Origin: Gammaproteobacteria bacterium
GTDB lineage: Bacteria > Pseudomonadota > Gammaproteobacteria > HK1
Assembly (NCBI GenBank): GCA_022822245.1
Contig: JAJECB010000266.1
Coordinates: 1 to 11,414 of the forward strand
Length of the DNA: 11,414 nt
Direction: 5' to 3'
Below the pieces are notes generated by a model, which was given only the letters and a program-made list of their open reading frames with translations, had not been told where the DNA came from and did not search any database. Numbering within the stretch: the stretch's first letter is position 1; the number at the start of each line of letters is the position of its first letter. This document shows positions 5,938-11,414 of the stretch, piece after piece. A program made the translations under genes and the position numbers.

Positions 5938-7281
5938 CTAGCCGAGGACGGTACGGGTCGACTCTGCGAGGATCTCCACCATCCGGTCAAGCTGGGCTTC
6001 GGTGGTGGTGATGGGCGGCGCGAGGCAGTAGAGGTCGCCCCGCGACCGGGAGAACATCCCGCGCTCGATCGTCGCCGAGTTGATGCGGGCGCCGACGTTC
6101 TCCGCCGCGTCGAAGTCCTCCTTGGTGGCGCGGTCCTTGACGTACTCGACGGCGCACATGAGGCCGAGGCCGCGCACCTCCCCGACGTGGGGGTGGTCGG
6201 CGAGCGCGTCCTTGAGGTGGACGAGGAGGCGCCGGCCCTTCTCCGCGGCCATCTCCGAGTAGCCCTCCCGCTCGATGATGCCGAGCATCGCGACCCCGAT
6301 GGCGCAGCCGACCGGGTGGGCGCTGTACGTGTAGGCGTGCATCCAGGGGGTGTTCGCGGCGTCCATGACGTCCGCGATCTCGTCGCTGATCCCGATCCCT
6401 CCGAGCGGGAAGTAGCCCGAGGTGATCGCCTTCGCGAACTGGATCATGTCCGGCTTCACGCCCCAGTGCTCGAGGCCGAACATCTTTCCCGTGCGGCCGA
6501 AGCCGGTGATGACCTCGTCGGAGACGAGGAGCACGTCGTACTGGTCGCAGATCTCGCGGATGCGCGGGAAGTAGTCGTCCTGGGGGACGATCACCCCGCC
6601 CGCCCCCTGGACCGGCTCGGCGATGAACATCGCCACCGTGTCCGGCCCTTCCCGGAGGATCGCCTGCTCGAGCTCGTTCGCGGCCGCGATGCCCTGGCTC
6701 TCGCCGGCCGGCGCCTCGTAGCGGTAGGGGTAGGGGGATGGGATGTGCACGAAGCCCGGCACCCGGGGCTCGAACATCGGCCAGTACGCGGTGATCCCGG
6801 TCGCGGACATCGCCGCGAGGGTGACGCCGTGGTACCCCCACTGGCGCGAGATGACCTTGGTCTTGTCCGGCTTCCCGCGGAGCTTCCAGTAGTAGCGGGC
6901 CATCTTGAAGTTGCTGTCGCTCGACTCCCCGCCCCCCGAGGTGAAGTAGAAGCGGTTGATGTTCGGGTACGTGATCGCGGCGAGCCCCTCGGCGAGCTCG
7001 ATGGCGCGCGGGTTGGTGCTCCCCGAGTAGCCCGACGCGTAGGGGAGCTCCGCCATCTGGGTCGCGGCGGCGTCCACCAGCTCCCGGCACCCGTGGCCGG
7101 CGGTGTTGTTCCACAGGCCCGAGAGGCCGTCGATGTAGCGGTCGCCGTTCGCGTCGATGAGCTCCGCCCCCTCTCCGCGCACCCAGACCTTGCCGCCGAC
7201 GTGGGCGGCCGGGCTGTGCAGGGGGTGGATGAGGTGCTCCTGGTCGCGGAGGATGAAAGCGGTGTTTGCGTCGTTGGCCAT
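5938..7281 (-). CDS. Class III PLP-dependent aminotransferase (omega-amino acid/amine type)
   Basis: A 447-residue cytoplasmic aminotransferase of the class III (AT_class_III) fold, in which an amino group, often terminal, moves from an amine or omega-amino acid to a keto acid such as pyruvate. Family marks in order: DGLSGLWNNTAGHG (51-64), the phosphate-contacting SGGGES (115-120), WGYHG (148-152) with the ring-stacking Tyr150, EPVQGAGGV (222-230), SDEVITGFGRTG (254-265) with Asp255 holding the pyridine nitrogen, and the Schiff-base Lys284 in QFAKAITSGYFPLGG. A TYSAHPVGCA segment follows (318-327). The ATG at 7281 has GGGAGGA about 6 nt upstream; the open frame to 7335 is rejected. Length is normal and all catalytic residues are present. 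It converges on the oxidoreductase and diverges from the small hypothetical gene. Beta-alanine:pyruvate or putrescine/amine:pyruvate activity are possibilities; sequence reading alone cannot choose. Confidence 0.93.
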   Translation of the reverse strand: MANDANTAFILRDQEHLIHPLHSPAAHVGGKVWVRGEGAELIDANGDRYIDGLSGLWNNTAGHGCRELVDAAATQMAELPYASGYSGSTNPRAIELAEGLAAITYPNINRFYFTSGGGESSDSNFKMARYYWKLRGKPDKTKVISRQWGYHGVTLAAMSATGITAYWPMFEPRVPGFVHIPSPYPYRYEAPAGESQGIAAANELEQAILREGPDTVAMFIAEPVQGAGGVIVPQDDYFPRIREICDQYDVLLVSDEVITGFGRTGKMFGLEHWGVKPDMIQFAKAITSGYFPLGGIGISDEIADVMDAANTPWMHAYTYSAHPVGCAIGVAMLGIIEREGYSEMAAEKGRRLLVHLKDALADHPHVGEVRGLGLMCAVEYVKDRATKEDFDAAENVGARINSATIERGMFSRSRGDLYCLAPPITTTEAQLDRMVEILAESTRTVLG

Positions 7282-7465
7282 GTCGGATCCTCCCTTGAGA
7301 TCGGTGCGCCCGGGCCAGCGCGATGCTTGCTCCACCGTCGGCGCCCGGGCGGGCGGCGGAGCGGCGGGGCCGGACGGGCATTATGAACCACCGTGGCGCG
7401 GGTGTGGCGTGGGGCAGGCCGTGCGGTGCCGGGGGTGCCGGGCGCGGACGCGCCTCGGTGCGGCG

Positions 7466-7487
7466 GGTCCGGCGGGGGCGCCGGACC
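7466..7487. other. Perfect 9-bp GC stem with GGGG loop
   Basis: GGTCCGGCG (7466-7474) and CGCCGGACC (7479-7487) are exact reverse complements around GGGG. It lies between divergent genes, just upstream of the plus-strand TTGCCA, so it is not a terminator of a known gene. It could be a transcription roadblock or leader structure on the minus strand. Confidence 0.45.
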
Positions 7488-7497
7488 GGCGCGCAAG

Positions 7498-7526
7498 TTG
7501 CCATCGGGCGAACGAAACAATAGCCT
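7498..7526 (+). promoter_or_regulatory. Candidate promoter for the small hypothetical gene
   Basis: TTGCCA (7498-7503), spacing 17, TAGCCT (7521-7526). The -35 is good but the -10 is poor. A start near 7533 would place the long inverted repeat at the very 5' end of the transcript. The same TTGCCA hexamer is the -35 of the hydantoinase B promoter. Confidence 0.3.
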
Positions 7527-7536
7527 TCGCCCCTGC

Positions 7537-7616
7537 GCCGCAACATTCCACCGTTTCTCGTGCTTCGAGGGCGCCAGGATGCCGCGGAGGCGCGAGAATC
7601 GGTGGAATATTGCGGC
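7537..7616. repeat. Long imperfect inverted repeat (24-bp arms, 32-bp spacer)
   Basis: Arm 7537-7560 and arm 7593-7616 are reverse complements at 22 of 24 positions; the two mismatches are at 7544/7609 (C against A) and 7554/7599 (T against T). The pairing continues into the spacer for six more positions (7561-7566 with 7587-7592, two of them G-T). Each arm contains an ATTCCACCG core with a flanking CCGCAA block, noticeably richer in A+T than the surroundings. As RNA this would be a stem of about 30 bp. It lies 32 nt upstream of the hypothetical gene. It may be a pair of inverted operators, a leader hairpin or a remnant of a small mobile repeat; no second copy is visible in this window. Confidence 0.8.
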
Positions 7617-7636
7617 AAGTTCCGACCAAGGCAGTC

Positions 7637-7642
7637 GAGGAG
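7637..7642 (+). promoter_or_regulatory. Ribosome binding site supporting a TTG start
   Basis: GAGGAG lies 6 nt before the TTG at 7649. It fixes the start of a gene whose frame is open far upstream and lacks an ATG at a sensible place. Confidence 0.6.
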
Positions 7643-7648
7643 CCCACA

Positions 7649-8080
7649 TTGGCGAACGAACCGCAGGGGGCGGCGCGCGATCTCAAGAACCTGAAGATGG
7701 AGCGCGACCGCCTGTATCTGGAAGAAGTCATCACCGACCTCGCGGCCGGCACCATCCGGCGGATGACGCCGATCAAGGCCAACGGGACGCCGGACGTGTC
7801 CCGGGCGACCCTCTACATGGGCCAGGCCCAGATCCTGTCCGCGATGGGACCGCTCCCCGTCCAGTTCGAGCTCGAGGCGGACAACCTCGAGGAAGCGGTG
7901 GAAATGTTCGGACCCGAGGCGGAGAAGGCGGTGCGCCGGATGGTCGACGAGCTGCGCGAGCTTCAGCGCGAGCAGGCGTCGCAGATCGTGGTCCCCGCGT
8001 CCGGGGCGGTGCCCGGGGGCGGCGGGGGGGCGATGCCGGGCGGCGGCCCCATCCGGGGCGGCCGCATCCAGCTCACCTGA
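7649..8080 (+). CDS. Small hypothetical protein with helical core and Gly-rich tail
   Basis: A 143-residue, probably cytoplasmic protein of unknown function; no signal peptide, membrane segment or catalytic motif is evident. It begins with a charged helical stretch (about 9-33, KNLKMERDRLYLEEVITDLA), then a beta-like part (34-75) containing GTIRRMTPIKANGTPD and GPLPVQFELEAD. A second amphipathic helix follows (78-112, EEAVEMFGPEAEKAVRRMVDEL onward). After QIVVPASG comes a Gly/Pro/Met-rich low-complexity tail (about 119-137) ending GGRIQLT. The balanced composition and well-formed helices indicate a real gene, not a GC shadow. The start is TTG at 7649. It stands alone: divergent from the aminotransferase and convergent with the VOC gene. 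The tail resembles flexible tails used for oligomer contacts, which is only an analogy. I assign no function. Confidence 0.78.
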   Translation: MANEPQGAARDLKNLKMERDRLYLEEVITDLAAGTIRRMTPIKANGTPDVSRATLYMGQAQILSAMGPLPVQFELEADNLEEAVEMFGPEAEKAVRRMVDELRELQREQASQIVVPASGAVPGGGGGAMPGGGPIRGGRIQLT

Positions 8081-8108
8081 CCGTCCGCGCCGCTTCCCCT
8101 TTCCGAGC

Positions 8109-8172
8109 GCACGGCCGGTCCGTCCGCCACGGGCGGGGGAGCGGCCGTGCACGGGCGGGCGGTGCGCCGCCC
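8109..8172. terminator. Hairpin cluster between convergent genes
   Basis: GCACGGCCG (8109-8117) pairs exactly with CGGCCGTGC (8142-8150); inside it CCGCC (8124-8128) pairs with GGCGG (8132-8136). A second stem follows, GGGCGG (8157-8162) with CCGCCC (8167-8172). They fill the 155-nt gap between the convergent hypothetical gene and the VOC gene, so a bidirectional terminator role is likely. No T-tract is present. Confidence 0.55.
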
Positions 8173-8235
8173 CTCACCCCGCACGCGTGGGGATCTCTCG
8201 CCCGCCGACTCCCCTCGAAACGGCGCCCGCCGCGG

Positions 8236-9174
8236 TCAGACCGTCGGGCCCAGGACGCCCGAGCGCGAGAAGAGCAGCGTGCCGCCGGCGCTTCCCGGAA
8301 GCACCGCGGCGAAGCCGTCGGGGTCGGCGCCGGAGGCACGCGGCAACGCGTCGTTGACCACGACCCCGGGGGCCTGGTCGGCCAGCTCGCGCGCTCGCGC
8401 GGGGTCCGCGGCCGCGAGGCCGTAGCCCGCGATGAACGGAAGGGTCGGCACTTCCGCCGCCGGGAGCCGCTCCCGGAACGCCTCGGCGGTGAACAGCGAC
8501 ACCCGGCCCCGCGGCATCCGAATCGTCGCCGCCCCCGGACCGTTCCGGCCGGCCGGGAGATCGAGGTAGGCGGAATAGCGGGCGGCCGCCTCGTCGAGGT
8601 CCGCCACCACGATCCAGACCTCGGCCAGGTCCTCGGCCGTGTTGGGATGCCCGAGATAGCGCGTCTGCCAAAGGTGCTCGGGCGTGTGGTGGGTGAGGAA
8701 CTGGACTCGCCCCTCGGCCATCGAGCCGAGCTCGGCGCGGCCGACCGTGAAGCGGAGCGTGACGGTGTCCCCGGTCTCGGTCTCCACCTCGCGCCGCAGC
8801 GCCACGACCGGCCGCTGTGGGAACCCGAGAGCTTCGAGGCGCGCCTGTTCCGCCTTCGTGTCGGAGGACCCGAAGGCGAGGAGGTGGACGCCGACGTACC
8901 GGTCGATGCCGGTCTGGAGCTCACGCCCGATGGAGGTTGGGGCGAGGGGGGCGAGGATCTCGAGGTAGCCGGAGCGCAGCATGATGCACCGGTTCGCGGA
9001 CCCGACCGGGGTGACGGGCGCGCCGGGCCGCGCGGACGCGTGCTGCTCGCTCCAGGGGGTGAGGACGAAGCCGAGCGACTCGAGGGGCTCGCTTGCCGCG
9101 TCGAGGTCGGGAACCCAGTGGGCGATGTGGTCGAGGAGCTTGTCGCCCCCGGAGGGGACTTGGTTCCGCACCAT
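8236..9174 (-). CDS. VOC (glyoxalase-like) superfamily protein
   Basis: A 312-residue cytoplasmic protein with two vicinal-oxygen-chelate-like modules. The first opens with LLDHIAHWVPDLDAASEPLESLGF (about 13-36), a glyoxalase-fold signature with a possible metal ligand His16, and includes YLEILAP with Glu72. The second has VWIVVADLDEAAARYSAYL (about 186-204). His162/His163 in FLTHHTPEHLW could complete a metal site. Large VOC proteins of this size are mostly uncharacterised; dioxygenase, lyase or isomerase activities are all known in the superfamily. The ATG at 9174 is preferred because the fold starts right after it, although its Shine-Dalgarno is weak. A GTG at 9318 would add 48 Arg-rich residues and would run into the promoter of the divergent hydantoinase B gene. 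The divergent arrangement suggests possible co-regulation with that gene. Confidence 0.82.
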   Translation of the reverse strand: MVRNQVPSGGDKLLDHIAHWVPDLDAASEPLESLGFVLTPWSEQHASARPGAPVTPVGSANRCIMLRSGYLEILAPLAPTSIGRELQTGIDRYVGVHLLAFGSSDTKAEQARLEALGFPQRPVVALRREVETETGDTVTLRFTVGRAELGSMAEGRVQFLTHHTPEHLWQTRYLGHPNTAEDLAEVWIVVADLDEAAARYSAYLDLPAGRNGPGAATIRMPRGRVSLFTAEAFRERLPAAEVPTLPFIAGYGLAAADPARARELADQAPGVVVNDALPRASGADPDGFAAVLPGSAGGTLLFSRSGVLGPTV

Positions 9175-9318
9175 GTGGTGGAGCTCGCGGGCAGCGGAGG
9201 ATGCGCGAGCTTGCCCGAGCCGACGCCGAATGTCGAACCGAAGCCGGACTCCTCCCGATTCCCGCCGCCGCGGGGCGTCGCGGCCCGGACCCGTCCCGAC
9301 GCCACCGGCCGCCTCCAC

Positions 9319-9348
9319 TTGCCATGAGGTGGCCTATGCGCCTATAAA
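9319..9348 (+). promoter_or_regulatory. Sigma70-type promoter for the hydantoinase B gene
   Basis: TTGCCA (9319-9324) and TATAAA (9343-9348) each match the sigma70 consensus at 5 of 6 positions with an 18-bp spacer. The predicted start near 9355 gives a leader of about 48 nt. This is the clearest promoter in the window, standing out as an A+T-rich island, and implies the gene is transcribed on its own and not from an upstream hydantoinase A gene. Confidence 0.68.
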
Positions 9349-9402
9349 TCGGCCCGGCGTGCCGCGACTCCCGCAACCGGCGGAGCACCACTGGAGCACT
9401 AC

Positions 9403-11193
9403 ATGGCCGACATCCAGGATCCCATCGGGTTCGAGCTCTTCAAGAACTCCCTGTTCTCCATCGCCGACGAGATGGCCCTCACCATCTGCCGCACGACCTA
9501 CTCCGGCGTGCTGCGCGACAACATGGACTTCTCGACCGCCTTCGCGGACGCAAACGGCAAGCTCGTCGCGCAGGGGCTCACCCTGCCGGGACACCTCGGC
9601 TCGATCCCGACCGCCCTCGACGTGGTGGTCGAGCGCTTCGGGGACGACACCCATCCGGGCGACGTGTTCATCCTGAACGACCCCTTCGACGGTGGGATGC
9701 ACCTCCCCGACATCTTCATCTTCCAGCCGATCTTCGTCGGCGGCGAACGAATCGCCTACGCGGCGACCATCTGCCATCACGCCGACGTGGGGGGGCGGGT
9801 CCCGGGGTCGAACGCGTCGGACTCCACCGAGATCTACCAGGAGGGGCTTCGCATCCCGCCCCTCAAGTTCTACGACCGGGGCCGAGCGAACGAAGCTATC
9901 TGGGCCTTCATCGAGCGCAACGTGCGGATCCCGATCCAGGTCTTCGGCGACATCCGGGCCCAACTCGCGGCCTGCAAGATCGCCGAGCGCCAGTTCCTGG
10001 AGCTGGTCGAAGCCTACGGGGTCGAGACGACCCGGACGTACATGCAGGAGGTCATCAACTACGCCGAGCGCCTCACGCGCGCGGCGGTGGCGGAGCTCCC
10101 GGACGGCGAGTTCTCTTTCGAGGACTGGATCGACGACGACGGCATCGAGCTCGACAAGCCGATCCGCCTCGCGTGCCGGATCGAGAAGAAGGGCGACCGG
10201 ATGTTCGTCGACTGGACGGGCACCTCGGACCAGGTGCGGGGCGCGATCAACAACACCCTCTCCTTCACCAAGGCGGCGAGCTATACGGCGATCCGGTCGG
10301 TGCTCCCGCAGGGGATCCCGAACAACGAGGGGGTGTTCCGGGTCATCGAGGTCACCGCGCCCGCCGGGACGATCGCGAACGGGGTGCTTCCGGCGGCGTG
10401 CGCGGCGCGCGGGCTCACCGGGTTCCGCATGGTGGACTGCGCCTTCGGGGCGCTCGCGATGATGCTGCCGGACCGGGTGTGCGCCGCCTCCGACGGGGGC
10501 AACACCTGCATCACCATCGGTGGCTACACCCCCGAGCGCGAGCCCTTCATCTGCGTCGACTTCACCGCCGGCACCTGGGGCGGACGGCCTTGGGCGGACG
10601 GGCTCCAGGGCAACTCCAACATGTTCGCCAACATGGCGTCGCAGTCGGCGGAGGTGATGGAGGCGGAGCAGCCGGTCGAGATCCTCGCCTACGAGCTCGT
10701 GCAGGACCGCGCCGGGCCCGGGAAGTTCCGCGGCGGCGCGCCGTACCGCCGGGACATCCGGCTCGAGGAGGCGGAAGCGGTGCTGCAGATCCGTTCGGAC
10801 CGGAAGAAGATCCGGCCCTACGGCCTCTACGGCGGCCGGCCGGGCCAGCCGTCCGCGAACGTGCTCAACCCGCATCGAAACGCGCAGGCGCTCGAGTCGA
10901 AGGTCACGACGACGATGTTTCGCGGGGACGTGATCCGGCACGAGTGGGCCGGAGGAGGCGGGTGGGGCGATCCGCTGGAGCGCGACCCGGAGCGGGTGCT
11001 CCGGGACGTGCGCAACGAGTACGTGTCTGCCGAGTCCGCCCGTGACGACTACGGGGTGGTCGTCGATACCGCGACGTGGACGGTCGACGAGGCGGCCACC
11101 GAGATCCGCCGCGACGCCCTCCGGGCCGGCCGCGCGGCCCCGCCCCCGCGGGTCGCGTGGACCGACGACGCACCGGCGGAGGCGGCCGACTAG
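9403..11193 (+). CDS. Hydantoinase B/oxoprolinase family protein
   Basis: A 596-residue cytoplasmic protein of the HyuB family, which covers subunits of ATP-dependent N-methylhydantoinases, 5-oxoprolinase-like enzymes and acetone/acetophenone carboxylases. Family landmarks: LRDNMDFSTAF (37-47), LNDPFDGGMHLPD (91-103) with conserved Asp and His residues, ATICHHADVGGRVPGS (121-136), EGLRIPPLKFY (147-157), GAINNTLSFTKAASY, PNNEGVFR, DGGNTCITIGGY, and the Gly-rich end HEWAGGGGWGDP followed by about 60 residues of charged tail. Length fits the family. The ATG at 9403 has GGAG 6 nt upstream and the promoter just before it. These proteins normally work with HyuA, which binds ATP; no hyuA is beside it here. 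The partner may lie elsewhere. Which cyclic amide, if any, is the substrate is not shown by the sequence. Confidence 0.93.
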   Translation: MADIQDPIGFELFKNSLFSIADEMALTICRTTYSGVLRDNMDFSTAFADANGKLVAQGLTLPGHLGSIPTALDVVVERFGDDTHPGDVFILNDPFDGGMHLPDIFIFQPIFVGGERIAYAATICHHADVGGRVPGSNASDSTEIYQEGLRIPPLKFYDRGRANEAIWAFIERNVRIPIQVFGDIRAQLAACKIAERQFLELVEAYGVETTRTYMQEVINYAERLTRAAVAELPDGEFSFEDWIDDDGIELDKPIRLACRIEKKGDRMFVDWTGTSDQVRGAINNTLSFTKAASYTAIRSVLPQGIPNNEGVFRVIEVTAPAGTIANGVLPAACAARGLTGFRMVDCAFGALAMMLPDRVCAASDGGNTCITIGGYTPEREPFICVDFTAGTWGGRPWADGLQGNSNMFANMASQSAEVMEAEQPVEILAYELVQDRAGPGKFRGGAPYRRDIRLEEAEAVLQIRSDRKKIRPYGLYGGRPGQPSANVLNPHRNAQALESKVTTTMFRGDVIRHEWAGGGGWGDPLERDPERVLRDVRNEYVSAESARDDYGVVVDTATWTVDEAATEIRRDALRAGRAAPPPRVAWTDDAPAEAAD

Positions 11194-11264
11194 AATCGTT
11201 CAGGCCCCGCCACCGTTTTCGTTGAGCCGCGGTTTGCGTGCGTCACCCCGGGGAGCGCGCGCTT

Positions 11265-11290
11265 CCGGCCCGCGATGGGTCGCGGGCCGG
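11265..11290. terminator. Perfect 11-bp stem after the hydantoinase B gene
   Basis: Arms 11265-11275 and 11280-11290 are exact reverse complements around the 4-nt loop TGGG, 72 nt after the hydantoinase B stop. No T-tract follows, but position and strength fit a terminator. Confidence 0.65.
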
Positions 11291-11334
11291 CGATCGTCCA
11301 CTCGGGCTGGAAATCCGCGCTCCCGGGGATCCGC

Positions 11335-11354
11335 CCGGGCGTCCGCACGCCCGG
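11335..11354. terminator. 8-bp stem next to the right-edge gene end
   Basis: CCGGGCGT (11335-11342) and ACGCCCGG (11347-11354) form a perfect stem around CCGC. On the minus strand it starts 7 nt after the possible stop codon at 11362, as expected of a terminator for that gene. Confidence 0.45.
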
Positions 11355-11361
11355 CGGGGCG

Positions 11362-11414
11362 TCACTCGCCTCGCCGGTCCAGGTAGCGCCGCGCGGCCGC
11401 CGCACGGCCGCCGC
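11362..11414 (-). CDS. Possible C-terminal end of a minus-strand gene (cut by window edge)
   Basis: On the minus strand one frame reads 16 codons, ending AAAARRYLDRRGE, then TGA (11364-11362). The Arg/Ala-rich helical ending looks like a natural protein C-terminus, and a hairpin follows within 10 nt of the stop. The fragment is too short to assign a family or to exclude chance, given the high GC. Confidence 0.3.
   Translation of the reverse strand, partial: GGRAAAARRYLDRRGE

Larger units (their letters stand above)
7282..7648. promoter_or_regulatory. Divergent intergenic region (367 bp) with several hairpins and candidate promoters
   Basis: No gene is visible between the aminotransferase start and the small hypothetical gene. 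The region holds, from left to right, a minus-strand CATAAT hexamer (7385-7380) that could be a -10 for the aminotransferase with a poor -35, a perfect 9-bp GC stem (7466-7487), a plus-strand TTGCCA (7498-7503) followed 17 nt later by TAGCCT (7521-7526), and the long inverted repeat 7537-7616. The rest is very GC-rich sequence in which I see nothing further. Confidence 0.5.

Noticed and set aside
7380..7408. Minus-strand CATAAT as a firm promoter of the aminotransferase gene
   Set aside because: The hexamer is good but the sequence 17-18 bp upstream (GCCACA or CGCCAC) is a poor -35, so I only mention it within the intergenic region.
5987..8152. Very long minus-strand open frame (721 codons) overlapping the aminotransferase and hypothetical genes
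   Set aside because: Its translation is low-complexity Arg/Pro/Gly-rich and crosses two genes that have family motifs or clean starts in other frames.
7393..9327. Long plus-strand open frame (644 codons) across the hypothetical and VOC genes
   Set aside because: Shadow frame: composition is typical of GC-driven open frames, with no motif, and it runs antisense to the VOC gene.
9334..10941. Minus-strand open frame (535 codons) opposite hydantoinase B
   Set aside because: Antisense to a gene with clear family motifs; the His/Arg/Asp/Val-rich translation is a typical shadow.

Overview
This is a high-GC window (roughly 70% by eye) with dense bacterial coding and strong third-position GC bias, which explains the long antisense ORFs opposite most genes. 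The solute-binding protein carries a twin-arginine signal without a lipobox. With a NitT/TauT-type ABC transporter, a class III aminotransferase and a hydantoinase B, this suggests a Gram-negative, probably an alphaproteobacterium-like organism. The taxonomic guess is soft. I see no tRNA, rRNA, CRISPR array, transposase or phage gene.

Layout, left to right: (1) Minus strand 1426 to 1: a TIM-barrel, glycoside-hydrolase-like protein of unknown function with a TTG start, followed without a gap by an SDR oxidoreductase cut off by the window edge. (2) A 185-bp divergent intergenic region with a GGTATACC palindrome and a small leader hairpin. (3) Plus strand 1612-4586: a complete three-gene NitT/TauT-type ABC importer (ATPase, permease, Tat-exported binding protein), followed after a hairpin-rich gap by a Gfo/Idh/MocA oxidoreductase (4774-5865). 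(4) A convergent junction with a perfect 13-bp stem, then a minus-strand class III PLP aminotransferase (5938-7281). (5) A 367-bp divergent intergenic region holding the most striking non-coding structure here: 24-bp inverted arms at 7537-7560 and 7593-7616, 22 of 24 positions matching. It lies just upstream of a small conserved-looking hypothetical protein (7649-8080). (6) A convergent junction with hairpins, then a minus-strand VOC/glyoxalase-like protein (8236-9174). (7) A good sigma70-type promoter (TTGCCA-18-TATAAA) and a complete hydantoinase B/oxoprolinase-family gene (9403-11193) with no hydantoinase A beside it. (8) A hairpin-rich tail and perhaps the last 16 codons of a minus-strand gene at the right edge.

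Together these look like accessory catabolic genes. The importer, Gfo/Idh/MocA enzyme, TIM-barrel protein and SDR plausibly form one uptake-and-oxidation module around a shared divergent control region. The aminotransferase, VOC protein and hydantoinase B point to amine, amino-acid or cyclic-amide metabolism, but nothing in the sequence fixes any substrate.
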